From NCBI RefSeq assembly GCF_003265705.1, contig NW_020312785.1, positions 134,263,772 through 134,327,771 of the forward strand: DNA of 64,000 nucleotides, in the 5' to 3' direction. Made by a program: the position numbers and the translations under genes. The notes beneath the pieces are model-generated. The model did not search any database. It was not told the DNA's origin and saw only the letters and a list, made by a program, of their open reading frames with translations. Shown piece by piece: positions 22,275-33,579 of the stretch; position 1 is the stretch's first letter; each line of letters opens with the position of its first letter. The DNA comes from Callorhinus ursinus. Taxonomy: Eukaryota > Chordata > Mammalia > Carnivora > Otariidae.

Positions 22275-23659
22275 ACCCTGGAACCTCCTAGGGAAAGCAT
22301 TTAATAGAAGAGTAGCTAAAGAGGACCTTATGGGAAGCCCGAGGGCTATTAGACCTTTTGCCTTGAGGGCAGTATAAAGAAGGTGGAGTGAACATGTGGT
22401 CATCCTACACACACAAATAAAAGCCTCCAGTCACCTTTTCAACATTTGGAGCCTGTGGATTAACAGTGGTGATTCTGAATCATAATCTTCCTCAAATACA
22501 TGGAGGTGGGTATCCTTTTAGGAAAGTAAGCACTCATGATCAGAAAGGTATTACTGTCACTTTCATGTTTGAGGGAAAATATTATTTTAATGATATTCTG
22601 AATCCTATATAGAATATTCTTTTCAGAAAAAATGGCCCTTGAAATGGTTACCAGTACAAATGACATGCAGTTGGGAAGAGGCAGCAATTATATTTATGGA
22701 AAATTGTTTATAGTTCCCCAATGATAACCAGGGGAGTGCGTTTCTAAGGTTGGAAGGAAGATGTGACATCATTGAGGAGTTCAAGGAACTGATAAAATAA
22801 GACATTGAAACAACCATCTAAGTATTTATTGAAATAGCCAGGAACTGAAGCAGAATAGTATTGGGGAAAGTAACTGATCCAGAAGGTATTTGTAGAGAGC
22901 TAAGAGCAATGATACCTGGGGGTCTATAGACAATAGTGAAAATGAAGATTCACTGGTTGTAAGATTTTATGATGAAAGATTCTAAATTGGAGATTTTAAG
23001 TAGGAGCAAAACCAGATGGATTTAGGAGCAAGGAGAACTCCACACTTATAGATCCATTGGGAGAGATGTTAGAAAGGAAAAACAAAATACAAAAACCAAC
23101 AAACACTTAAAAAGGCTGCGAAGGAGCAGTGTCTTCCGGGTGAGTCAAGAAACAACTGGAAACATGCGTATTAAAGTAATTTGCAGTGATAGTTATATCC
23201 ACTCAGGTAGCAAACATTATTTCACGCAGGCCAGCCAATGCTGGTTCCTGTCTATCTGGTCACCCATCTGTTGGCATCATCCTAAATTAGTAGAGACTTC
23301 TTATAAAGTCAGTGTGGAGAGAGCAATAAAAGGCGTATTATTGACTCTAGTAATCACACTGAGAACGTTGTCCCAAATATTTTATTCAAACAAATGTTTA
23401 AAGGATGTGTAAATAGGCACATGCTGAGCACTCTTTCATTCTCTGTATTGGACACAAGTATAGGCAACCTCCCAATTCTAGCTTATGGAGCATATACAAC
23501 TGACACGGCCATTGCAATGACAGGAAAGAATACTAAACTATGTGAGATGATGAACATGTTTATTATAGGAAGTTAAATGAATATAGAGGAATATAAAATC
23601 ATGTGTAAAATAAATACAGAACTAGGTAAATATTTGAGAGTAAGTATGGCTTACAGTTA

Positions 23660-23825
23660 TATCTGTGGTAAAGCCAGACTGCCTGGTTTGAACACTGCCT
23701 CTCCACTAAGTAAGCTGTGTGATCTGTGGTAAATGACTCAACATTTCTGGGTGCCTCAGTTTCCCCATCTGTAAAATAATAATAATAATAGTAATAATAT
23801 GGCCTGATTTGATGGGTAAGTGAGT
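23660..23825 (+). mobile_element. MIR, sense
   Basis: GTAAAGCCAGACTGCCTGG, TTTGAACACTGCCTCTCCAC, TAAGTAAGCTGTGTGATCTG and GTGCCTCAGTTTCCCCATCT match the MIR core closely. An (AAT)n expansion follows at 23778-23795. Confidence 0.88.
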
Positions 23826-23829
23826 TCTG

Positions 23830-23984
23830 CATGGATAACATTCAACAACACCTGGTGTCAGCTGTGGTATAAAATACTGGCAATATTAAACAAAAAAATA
23901 TATCAAGGGGGTGAGAATATGGGTGCTAGATTATTATTAACTTTACATTTCTCCAAATCTGTTGTCTTTTCAGACAAAACAAAC

Positions 23985-24015
<31 letters not shown>

Positions 24016-25610
24016 CAGTTCTTGGAAAAATGATCTGGTTTCACTTATATTTATTATATTTATGTTTTGGTGGTTCTTTTTATGAACTATGAGGAGCCTA
24101 TGACTATACATTTCTTTGTTTCTTGTAAAATAATGTCAGATGAAAATGGTAATCAATTGGGAGAGAATATTATGTTTTGCTTTTTTAAATAATCGGCAGA
24201 AATTGAGTTCTTCTTGACTGTGGATTTCTTAAGGAAGGGAATGGAAAGGGTGACGTGGCTTTTTCAAACAAAATCACGAGCTTGTCATTAGAGAATGCAA
24301 ATTGGATTTGGTCTTCTCTGAGACACTTGCTTCTGAACCATTTGCAACTTCGCCTCCAGACTCCGGCTGTGCAATTAAAACCAAATCTTAGGAAGACAGG
24401 ATTTATTTATTTTTGTTTTTAAGGATATGATATGAATTCAATTTTTCATGAGCTGTTGCACATGCAGTATATTACATGCAAGTTTGTATTTAGTGGGGTG
24501 TGAGGAAGTACATTCACTAGTCTCCTTGAAGATGAAAAGAAAAAGCCTCAAAATGAACCTTGATATATTAGCCCAACCTTAGACTCTTACCCTAACTTAG
24601 CATCTGAAAGAAAGGCTTTTGTTCCCTCCTTGTATCCCACTCACACCCTGAAGTTCTCCACAGTAGGCAGGCCCAGAGAAACACACTCACTCTCTATTCT
24701 GGAAGGGGTCATGGAGAACTCCTTCAACATAACCTCTCGTCTTCAAGATTGTTCTTTCTTGGGTGGTGGCTGTGGCAGTTTTCATTCTGTAAAATATGGC
24801 AACATAAAACAAAACAGTCACCGTCAGGCCAAAATGACCAGAAATTGCTGAACAAAGCAGGCAACAGCTCCAGATGGAGATTAATGAAAAGCAGACCACA
24901 GTTCATTCAGATACGCAAATGCAAAGACCAAATAAGGGCTATTGTACAAGACACAGAGATTTGCACTGCTTTGTTTTTTTGTTTGTTTGTTTTCCTGCTT
25001 TTCTCCATATGTTTCCCTCTGGGTCCAGTATATTTACTAATTTAAAAAGTCAGGGAAAATTAAATGAAAGAAGCCATTGAAAACGTGGTGTAAATCTTCA
25101 ATGAATTTACTTGTCTCTGCCTTTTCCTGCTTTTTAAGTTTGGCTTCCTCTGTACCCCTCCCCACACCATTTTTCTGACAGGCTATGTGTTTAGAGCAGA
25201 GGGAATGAGTAATGGATATTCCATAGAAAGTTTCCATGCCTAATAGCCATAGGATATAAGCATAGTTAGCGTGTGCCAAGCATACCAACTTCTAAGAGTT
25301 TGAAATACTTCCTTTTGCCTTTGTTGTCACAAGCTGGTTGAATTATACTTATGGAAGCTTATGTTGCCTTTAACATTTCATTGGGCCCTTAAAATCAAAG
25401 TTGAAGACAAGTATCTCAAAAGATCTGAAATCATCCAGGGAGGATATCATTCATTCTTTATTAAATGAAATCACAAATTGTTATTTCTTCTGTAAGAAAA
25501 ATAATTCTGCATGCTCTACTAATTTTATAGAGGGGGATAGAACCCTCCTAGATTGTTTCAAGGTGGGGTGTGAATGAATCCATTTGGCAGTTCTAGATTC
25601 ATGGCCATGT
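23830..25610. other. Intronic stretch, no recognised gene
   Basis: Holds an (AAAC)n/(AAAAC)n tract at 23974-24014 and unique-looking DNA. Overlapping open frames in both strands near 24630-25080 have no family features and are not splice-supported. Confidence 0.45.
23974..24014. repeat. (CAAA)n/(CAAAA)n simple repeat
   Basis: Mixed 4- and 5-base units over about 40 bp. Confidence 0.85.
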
Positions 25611-25622
25611 CACACATTTTTT

Positions 25623-25805
25623 AAAAGATTTATTTATTCATTTTTAGAGAGAGAGAGTGCACAGGTTGAGGTAGGGGTAGAGGGAAAGCATCCCAAATCT
25701 GCTGAGTGCAGAGCCCAGTGAGGGACTCGACCCCGCAACTCCGAGATCATGACCTGAGCCAAAATCAAGAATCAGGCCCAACAGACTGAACCAACCCAGG
25801 CACCC
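25623..25805 (-). mobile_element. Can-SINE, antisense (older type)
   Basis: Flanked by CACACATTTTTT at 25611-25622 and 25806-25817. The head carries AAAATCAAGAATCAGG, the older lineage block, and extra substitutions. Confidence 0.92.
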
Positions 25806-25817
25806 CACACATTTTTT

Positions 25818-26870
25818 TTGAAGTATTTTAGGTAACTAGATATGAGGCCATATACTTGGACAGCTTTGGAAGTGTTCAATTTCTTTACCATTTAATTTTC
25901 TTCCTTACTGACAGGGAGTATTTATATAGCAAATGAGGGATGTATGGATTTCTATATTAAATCCAATGAACATAGAGGAAGGGGTAGATATTATATGTTG
26001 CCATATTTTTATGTAAAATCATTGTAGGGTATGAGGTAGCCCCTACCTGGGTGGAGTGTATATGTGTAAATGGAACTATTTGGATTCCAGAAAATAACAT
26101 ACCTACCCTGGGCTTGTCCACATAGAAACAAAGTAGGTAAGGAAACGAAACACCATGGAAAGCCTCATTTCTAGTACCTGTTACTTCCCCAAATCAGTGC
26201 AAACTAAAATAAATGTTCTGTGAAATTTATGAGTCTGAGGAATTACATTTTGAGGGGAATAGGCACCTCCCCCAGGTGGGCTCACAGTCTATTGAGCAAG
26301 AAGCCCATGAAGCAAAATGACTTGAAAAACACATTTATTCAATTTTCAAATAATGGGATTAGGTTTAAAAAAAAAGCCAAAAGCATCTCTATTTGGACAA
26401 CCGCATTTCCCTTTGGAAAATGAAGTGTGTGATATTCCCCTGAACTTCTTTTGTGAAGTTTAATCTATTCCAGTGTTAATTTTACCACTAATCACAGGTA
26501 GTCAATATATAAACATATATTTGCTTCATTTGGTATCGATACTGACTTTTGTTTTCATTTCAGAAGAGGTTAGTTTGAATAGGAACTTTGCTAACTTCAG
26601 TCAGTATATAAACTTACTTAGAATTATCCTCTAGGTGCCTTTTACATAGCATTTTCATCCTGGACATCTTTTGAAAAAAACACCAGTTTTTACAGTGTTA
26701 CAGCCAGAGTTCGGAAAGAATAAATTCTTTAAAGGTAAATGGTCTCCATTTGTTATCTCTAGCTTGTGTAGACAACTACAACTAAACATGTTTTCTCCTG
26801 TTAAAAATAATCCTTCCAATCCTGTTATTTCCAATCCAGCATATTAAATATCTTAGAGGGTTCTTTAAAA
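25818..26870. other. Intronic stretch, no recognised feature
   Basis: Unique-looking AT-rich DNA with no supported feature. Confidence 0.4.
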
Positions 26871-26883
26871 ATAATAATTGTTT

Positions 26884-27064
26884 TAAAGTTTGTTTTTGTT
26901 TTGAGAGAGAGATTGAGCACAAGCAGGTGGAGGGTAAAGGGAGAGGGAGTGAAAGAATCTTAAGCAGCCTCCATGGCCAGTGTGGAGCTCGATCTGAGGA
27001 CCCAGAGACCATGACCTGAGCCAAAATCAAGAGTCTGACACTTAACTGAGCCACTCAAGAGTCC
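26884..27064 (-). mobile_element. Can-SINE, antisense (old, diverged)
   Basis: GAGAGAGAGATTGAGCACAA, TGTGGAGCTCGATCTGAGG, CCATGACCTGAGCCAAAATC and ACTTAACTGAGCCACTCAAG are recognisable with a small deletion in the head. It is the most decayed copy of the set; flanking duplication is only approximate (AT-rich). Confidence 0.88.
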
Positions 27065-27102
27065 CTATTATTATTTTATTTTTATTTTTATTATTATTCT
27101 TT
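27065..27102. repeat. (TTA)n/(TTTTA)n tract
   Basis: TATTATTATTTTATTTTTAT-like run just after the SINE. Confidence 0.75.
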
Positions 27103-27383
27103 GTTAACTTTGAGAAGTCTTTGAAATAATGTAAAGCAAAATATGTACTTATAACATGTTTTGGTAGTCATACAACTACACAGGTTTCTTTAAAACTTTT
27201 TGTAGCTATATATTTACTCAACGTTTGCTTGTGATCATTTTTAATATATACCGACTAGGGAAAAGTAGAACTATCCATAGATATTAAATATAGTAGGTAA
27301 CACTGCTGTTTTAAGTATAAAATTATATTTGGCATCATTTAGTACTATAACCCACCTTTCTCTTTGCACATGCAGAAATTATT

Positions 27384-27579
27384 ATTAATTAATTAATTAA
27401 TTATTTGACAGAGAGAGAGAGAGATAGCAAGAACAGGAGCACAAGCAGGGGGGAGTGGGGGAGGGAGAAGCAGGCTTCCCGCCGAGCAGGGAGCGTGATG
27501 CAGGGCTCCATCCCAGGACCCTGGGATCATGACCTGAGCCGAAGGCAGACGCTTAACAACTGAGCCAGCCAGGTGCCCC
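27384..27579 (-). mobile_element. Can-SINE, antisense (young)
   Basis: Perfect 14-bp duplication ATGCAGAAATTATT at 27370-27383 and 27580-27593. Tail is (AATT)n-like. The head has a two-base loss (TTAACAACTGAGCCAGCC). Confidence 0.94.
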
Positions 27580-27925
27580 ATGCAGAAATTATTTTACTGG
27601 AAAAAATTTTTAAATAATTTTTGTGGAGTTTAAAATGGCTTAAAAATAAAATGGTACAGTAATATTGTTTCCTCCCATAATCTGAACATGACTTTTACTA
27701 ACTAATCATATTTTCTAACTTAACAGAAATCCTTTTATTCAGATATTCTGCTTGCTTTCCTGCTTCTGTGTTTCAATTCCCTATTTTTAAAATTTGGCTT
27801 TTGTTAATATACATAAAATGCTCTTTCTTCTTATCTCTACTAGTCTATGTCAATTATTTCTTCCTAAATTCACCTTCTCAAGAAGTTTTCACCAGACTTT
27901 TCCCATTCTACTTAAACACTTTACA

Positions 27926-28116
27926 GGGGCACCTGGGTGACTCAGTCAGCTGAGCATCTGACTCTTGATTTCTGCTCAGGTCGTGATCTCAGGGTTGTGG
28001 GATTAAAACCCATGTTGGGCTCCACACTGGGTGTGGAGCCTGCTTAAAATTTTCTCTCTCCCTCTACCCCTCCCCTCTGACTCCTCTCCCTCTCTCTCTC
28101 AAAAAACAAAAACAAA
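27926..28116 (+). mobile_element. Can-SINE, sense (older type)
   Basis: 12-bp duplication with one mismatch, AAACACTTTACA (27914-27925) against AAACATTTTACA (28117-28128). Has the TTGATTTCTGCTCAGGTCGT core and TCCACACTGGGTGTGGAGCC second part. Confidence 0.93.
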
Positions 28117-28128
28117 AAACATTTTACA

Positions 28129-30520
28129 ATAACTACCACCTTTGACCATCATCTGGAGTCAAAGATCTTATGCTATTTTATCACTCTTGCTTTTGTGATT
28201 ATAATCTAGTTTATAAAACTCCTCAGGATTCTGATGGGACTTATCTTCTATTGCTATGAGGAACTAGGACAGTTCAGGGTGGTTACTTAGATTCCAGAGG
28301 CTTTATCTTTCTCTCTGGGAGCTTTTGATGCCACATCAATGGAAGGAAGGAACATGGCCAGGTGTATGTTCTACAGGTCTGTAAAAACACCAGGGGTACC
28401 AAAGACATACATATACACATGCTTCTTAGAGTTATTCTTTAAAAGTAAGCATTTTAACTGAGAATATTTTATGAGAGTGGAATTATCCCTTTTACTTGTG
28501 TGAAGTTATCTATTTTCACTCATCAGTAATTTCATAAATATATGGAAAATCCAATATGGTAATATATTTTAAATAACATGCAAATTATAATAATGTGTAG
28601 TGGACAGATATGATATACGTTTGTGTCCAGTTTGTTAAAAAAAATGTAAACTTGTAATACCATATAAATAAATATCCTTTCAAATATAGGATTTTAAAAC
28701 ATGTAGATTTTTCTAAAGAAACCCCATTTAGTTCTTGAGGGATTTTCCAAGTGAAGTCTATACCAAGAAAATCGCTAAGTAATAATTTTAGTTCTCTTGG
28801 ACAAGTTACATAACATTTCTAAACATCCATTTCCTCAGTTGTCAAATGAGGTTATTTATATCTACGATGAAAAAAGTGTTTTCAGAATTACATGGAACCA
28901 TGTTTGTAATGTATCTGGTATATACATCAGGTAAATTTTTCTATGGCCTTGGACTTGGATTTTTTTTCTCATAGGAACCAGATTGTCTAGAGCTCCTACA
29001 TATCTTACATAGTTTAATGCAATTCTGAGTATATTTTAAGTGTTCAAGGAATGTGTATTTTATGAATTGACACATATTTATTGAGCCTGGTTTGTTAATA
29101 GCAAAAAGTGTGAGTACTTAAAGGATGTTTTTTTCATACATTTTGGTGTTGGCTGTTTGATAGCCCTCAGGATTTTTCAGGGCCTATAAACCTTATGTCT
29201 TTGAGGACAAACATGTTCTTTCACAGTAGCAGGGGGTGGAATTCATTCTAATTGAGTCGAATAGCTTCTGGAAAAAAAAAATGCTTCTTTGTTCACCCTT
29301 TGTTATGTTTTTCACTCCATAATGCTTTACAAGTTCAAAGGTAAAAAGAAAAAAAAAAATAAAAAGAAGGGCTAAAGATTCTTGTTTCCTTAGTTTTGAA
29401 ATCACAGTGAAGGTATATTTAGTTTAAAGTATGGTTATTTTAGTTTAAAGTCATTTGATTTGATATTTGTCATTGTTCTTATTGACTCATTGGTTATGCA
29501 TGTTGCTATTAAAATAGCTATTTTTTTTCTGTCCTTTAGTAAAGAAATGAGACCCCTGGAGTATGAAAGAGGAAAACTTGTGCATATGGCTAAAAGCTCC
29601 CAAAACTATAAGAACATAAATTGAATTTGAGAGATGAATGTATCATTTATTATGGTTCTGCAAGTGACTCTAAGTTAGCTCAAATGTCCATAAAATGTTG
29701 GTGATACAAGGTCTTTATTTCATATGATCATTTTAAATATTGGTCTGATTTCATCCCTGTTTTGTGGAATAAGAGAGAAATACTAAGGTCTGCATTTAAT
29801 TTGTATTATTTCTCTTAAGAAAAGGGCAGCTCATTTTAATTAGTAGACATCCAGACAGACCTATTGATCATTCAGTTTACATCAGCCTTGAGTTGGAAGA
29901 AACCTGTGTTCATAAAGCATCTTTGGAGCACCTTCTCTATGACACTTATAAAGATACAACTTCTCTCAAGAAGAAATAATAAGATGATGCAGATATCACA
30001 GCTGTTCACATTCTCAGGGCTTGTCTACTATGGAAAAAACAGGAGCTAAAACAAAAGATTTTAGGGAAGCAGTGTTAAAGAACACACTGGGCTTTGAGTA
30101 TAAGGATGATGTGGAAAATAACCACATTTGAGACTGTACTGAAATCACGTGGTAAAATTCCAAGAGAAATATACTCTAAGGTACCTTGGAATTTATGTCT
30201 TTGGGGTACTTCTGTTACAATAGATAATTGAAGTGGGAAGGAAGTATGCTGTATCATTGAAGGAATGAATGAAAGAAAAAATATTTTTCTGAAAAAGAGA
30301 ATTATGTGAGGTGAAGTTAGAGGCTCATTTAAAAAAAATACTATTAAAACACTATGGTTAAAAAGTTTCTCAAGGGATTTCATGAGGTATTTTTGAATAA
30401 GAAGGGGTAAAGGATCAGAAAATCTTTAATTTCATATACACGATTTAAAGAAATTATGACTAATACTATATATTTTCATAGAGAAGCAGGTGATGAATTT
30501 GAGACTGATTTGACTAGAGG
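28129..30520. other. Intronic stretch, repeat-poor and AT-rich
   Basis: 2.4 kb with no SINE or recognised old repeat. A runs at 29272-29281 and 29349-29358. Short open frames are scattered on both strands without domains (for example 30075-30383 antisense). Confidence 0.45.
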
Positions 30521-30524
30521 AAAC

Positions 30525-31631
30525 CTTCTTTTTAAATTTTATTTTTTAATAAAATTTGTGTATATTCATTTGACATTATGATGATTTGACATACATATAC
30601 ATAGTTAACCAATTACTGTGTCAAGCTAATTAACATATCATCTCCCCACAAAGTAATTTTGTGTATGTGTGGTGAGATCACCTGAAAACTACTCTTAGAA
30701 AATTGCCAGTATTCAGTGCTGTATCAACAATAATCATCCTGCTGTAGACTAGATCCCTAGACACATTCCTTCTACATAGGAGCCACTTTGTACTAGATAA
30801 ACATCTTCCCATTTTCCCCAGCGTTTTGTCCCTGATAATCACCTTTCTGCTCTCTGCTCCTAAATATTTAGCTTTTTTAGATTCCACATATAAGTTAGAT
30901 CATGCAGTTGTTTGTTGTTTGTTGTTTTTGTTTTGTTTTGTTTTTTTCTTTGTGTGGCTGGTCTATTTCATTCAGCATAATGTTCTCCAGATTCATCCAT
31001 GTTGTTATGAATGGCAAGATCTCTTCTTTTTTAAAGCTGAATAATATTCCATTATATACATATACTGCAATTTCTTTATTCATCTGTCAACATATACTTA
31101 AGTATTTTTCACGTTTTGGCTACTGTGAATAATGCTGCAAAAAACATGGGGGAGCATGTGTCTTTTTGATGTATTGATTTCATTACCTTTGGATGTATAC
31201 CCAGAAGAGGGATTGCTGGATCATACAATAGTTCTATTTTTAGTTTTTGAAAAAACTTTGCACTATTTTTCATAATGGCTATATTAATTAAATTCCCACC
31301 AACAACATATAAGGGTTCCTTTTTTTCCCCATATCATCACCAGCATTTGTTATATCTTACCTTTTTAATATAACCGTTTTGACGGGTGTGAGGTGATATC
31401 TCACTGTGGTTTTGACTGGTATTTCTGTAACGGTTAGTAATGCTGAGCATCTTTTCATATACCTGTTGACCATTTGTATGTCTTCTTTGGAAAAATGTCT
31501 ATTCAGATCCTCTGCCCATTTTTAATAGGGTTGTTTGTTTATTTGTTTCTGCTATTGAACTATATGAGTTTGTTATATATTAGGGATATTAACTTTTTAT
31601 CAGGTACATGGTTTGCAAATATTTTCTCATG
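30525..31631 (-). mobile_element. 5'-truncated LINE-1, antisense
   Basis: Read on the minus strand, the right part holds the C-terminal end of L1 ORF2: YDPAIPLLGIHP is encoded near 31190-31228 and MEYYSA near 31037-31055. The left part is the 3' UTR and a T-rich (poly-A) end near 30525-30550. Frameshifts and stops break the frame and no long ORF survives. It is a fossil of an L1MA/L1MB-like age by look, but the subfamily is not assigned. A (TTTG)n-like tract lies at 30908-30945 within the body. Confidence 0.9.
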
Positions 31632-31664
31632 ACTAAATAAAAACTTAAGAAGCCAAAAATTCCC

Positions 31665-31867
31665 GGGGTACGTGGGTGACTCATTTGGTTAAGTGCCCAT
31701 CTCATAATTTCGGCTCAGGTCATGATCTCAGGGTCAGGAAATTGAGCCCGGTGTTGGGCTCTGCACTGGGTGTGGAGCCTGATTGGGATTCTCTCTCTCC
31801 CTTTGCTCCTCCTCTCTCTCTCTCTCTTTCCCCCTCTCCCTCTCTAACAATAATAACAAACAAACAA
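31665..31867 (+). mobile_element. Can-SINE, sense
   Basis: Perfect 18-bp duplication AAGAAGCCAAAAATTCCC at 31647-31664 and 31868-31885. The element sits directly beside the broken 5' end of the antisense L1. Core is the older TCATGATCTCAGGGTC type with a TAACAATAATAAC tail. Confidence 0.96.
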
Positions 31868-31885
31868 AAGAAGCCAAAAATTCCC

Positions 31886-33495
31886 ATATGAAAAGTGGAA
31901 TTTTCCCCAGTCTATCTCAATTTCCAATCATTGTTTTTGAACCAAATTAGAATAACTCCAGGTGAAATAGATGTACATTCATAAGTTATTATATATTAAT
32001 ATATTTAATTTGTATTTGTTATACAAATATAAGTACATGGGTATGTTACATATAAGTACATGCATATGTCAGTATGTCTGTGTGTTTGTGTGTGAGAGAG
32101 AGGGAGACAGGCAAACTATATATGAAATACTTATATCCTAAGAGAATTTTAAAAATCATTATCTAAAGATTTCCCTTAAAGTTTGAGTTTAATAAATGTA
32201 ATTTTATTAAAAGATGCTTAAAGTGAAATCCCTATGGTTGTGTGTAACTAAGCATCGCTGTGTTACATAAACCAAAGAAGTCCTGGGGAAGTTGTTCTGC
32301 CTTAGATAGTGGTCAGGTTCTTTGTGTCTTTTTCTCTATTGTGAGAGGATAATATAAGACAAGTCATAATGAGTCAACATTGCACATGAATTATCAAATA
32401 AAAGTTTGTTCAAGCATTGATAAACTGTGTATATGTTTGAAATCTGGCTAAGAATTTAACATTTCTACTTTGCATCATTGTATTTCCACCACTTATGTCC
32501 TAATAATATGGACTATTAATACAACCAAATATCCTATTCATTTCCTATGTTGTCCAGTTCAGCCTATATTTTCTCTCTCTCTGTCTTCCCCCAGTTACTA
32601 GTCTAGAGCCGATCCTTTGACTCTGTTCTTGTTAAGGACATTTTTTTTAAAAGGTGTATACAGTATAACTTTCCAGAGAAGATGATATCAGTTTACAAGG
32701 GAACTTCGGTAGACAATAAGAAAAAGCCGGCATGGTACATGAACTGGTAGAAGCATCAGGCACATGGCAAACCAGAGGATGGTTTATCTGTTTGGGGAGG
32801 AAGACTTTTAGTACCTCTGTTAGACTGAAGTCTTTGGTAGCATCAAAGGCTATCAGGCCTATCAGCATTTGCCACCAGTTTAATCTTTCCCATCTGAATT
32901 CCCTTAAGCGTAGGAAGTAAACTCTTCAACCTATTTTCCATTAACCTAGTGCCCAACCAATCAACCAGTGAACCAAAGAAACACACTAAAGGATAAGGAC
33001 AAAAGAAAAAAAAGAAAAAAAGAAAAAAACAAAGAAGTGAATCCCAATAGTAAGGGTCAAGGAATGGTGTCTTCGGTTTGTTTGCCCAGAAGAGAAGACC
33101 CGCTTAACACATTGAGTTGGGGAATGAGTTGATGAGGAGCTGGAGAGTCCTCAGAAACATGGTAAGCAGTGGTTATGGGGGCAGGAGATATATTTATACT
33201 AATATGCTGTGCAACTCAGCCTTGGTTCAAATAGTGGTTGAGCACACTGGAGTCTGTAATCTCTTAGAACATTCCTGTCATTCATCAAAAGGGAAAATTT
33301 GTCTAACAAAGGAATGTTGTTTTGGCTACAACACTGCAAGCAAAGTATTTAGATGTGATTCCTTTTTAGTGGAGGCCAAATCACCATTAATTTTCTTAAA
33401 ACCAGCCCACTTCACTCACTTGCCTACCTGCTTGGCCCCTGAAGGCATGCACGCCTTCAACTTCCAGTAGCCTACACCTTGTTGAACGGCTATCA
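31886..33495. other. Intronic stretch, no recognised gene
   Basis: Unique-looking DNA with an A/G-rich (GAAAAAAA)n tract at 33001-33033. The 117-codon open frame at 33117-33470 lacks any known domain. Confidence 0.45.
33001..33033. repeat. (GA7)n A-rich tract
   Basis: Four A-runs separated by single G bases. Confidence 0.8.
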
Positions 33496-33499
33496 AGTA

Positions 33500-33575
33500 A
33501 CTCCAAGAATTATTCTCTATCCCTGTTTAACTGATGAGGAAGCAAACCTGGAGAAGTTGGTCAAAGCCTAACCCT
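33500..33575 (-). mobile_element. MIR core fragment, antisense
   Basis: TATTCTCTATCCCTGTTTAA, CTGATGAGGAAGCAAACCTG and GAGAAGTTGGTCAAAGCC match the reversed MIR core. Confidence 0.6.
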
Positions 33576-33579
33576 CTGT

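Larger units (their letters stand above)
20760..23655. other. Intronic stretch after the exon, mostly repeat-poor
   Basis: First 2.9 kb of the downstream intron. Holds an (AAAAC)n tract at 21460-21487, a short (CT)n at 21895-21908 and a GGAA-rich purine tract at 22219-22274. No SINE was recognised in this stretch. Short antisense open frames near 22152-22817 carry no domain. Confidence 0.5.

Noticed and set aside
30525..31631. Active L1
   Set aside because: 5'-truncated and frame-broken; no promoter, ORF1 or endonuclease part.
33117..33470. 117-codon sense open frame
   Set aside because: No recognised family, no splice or start context beyond chance, and ordinary AT-rich composition. A search of protein databases would be needed to revive it.
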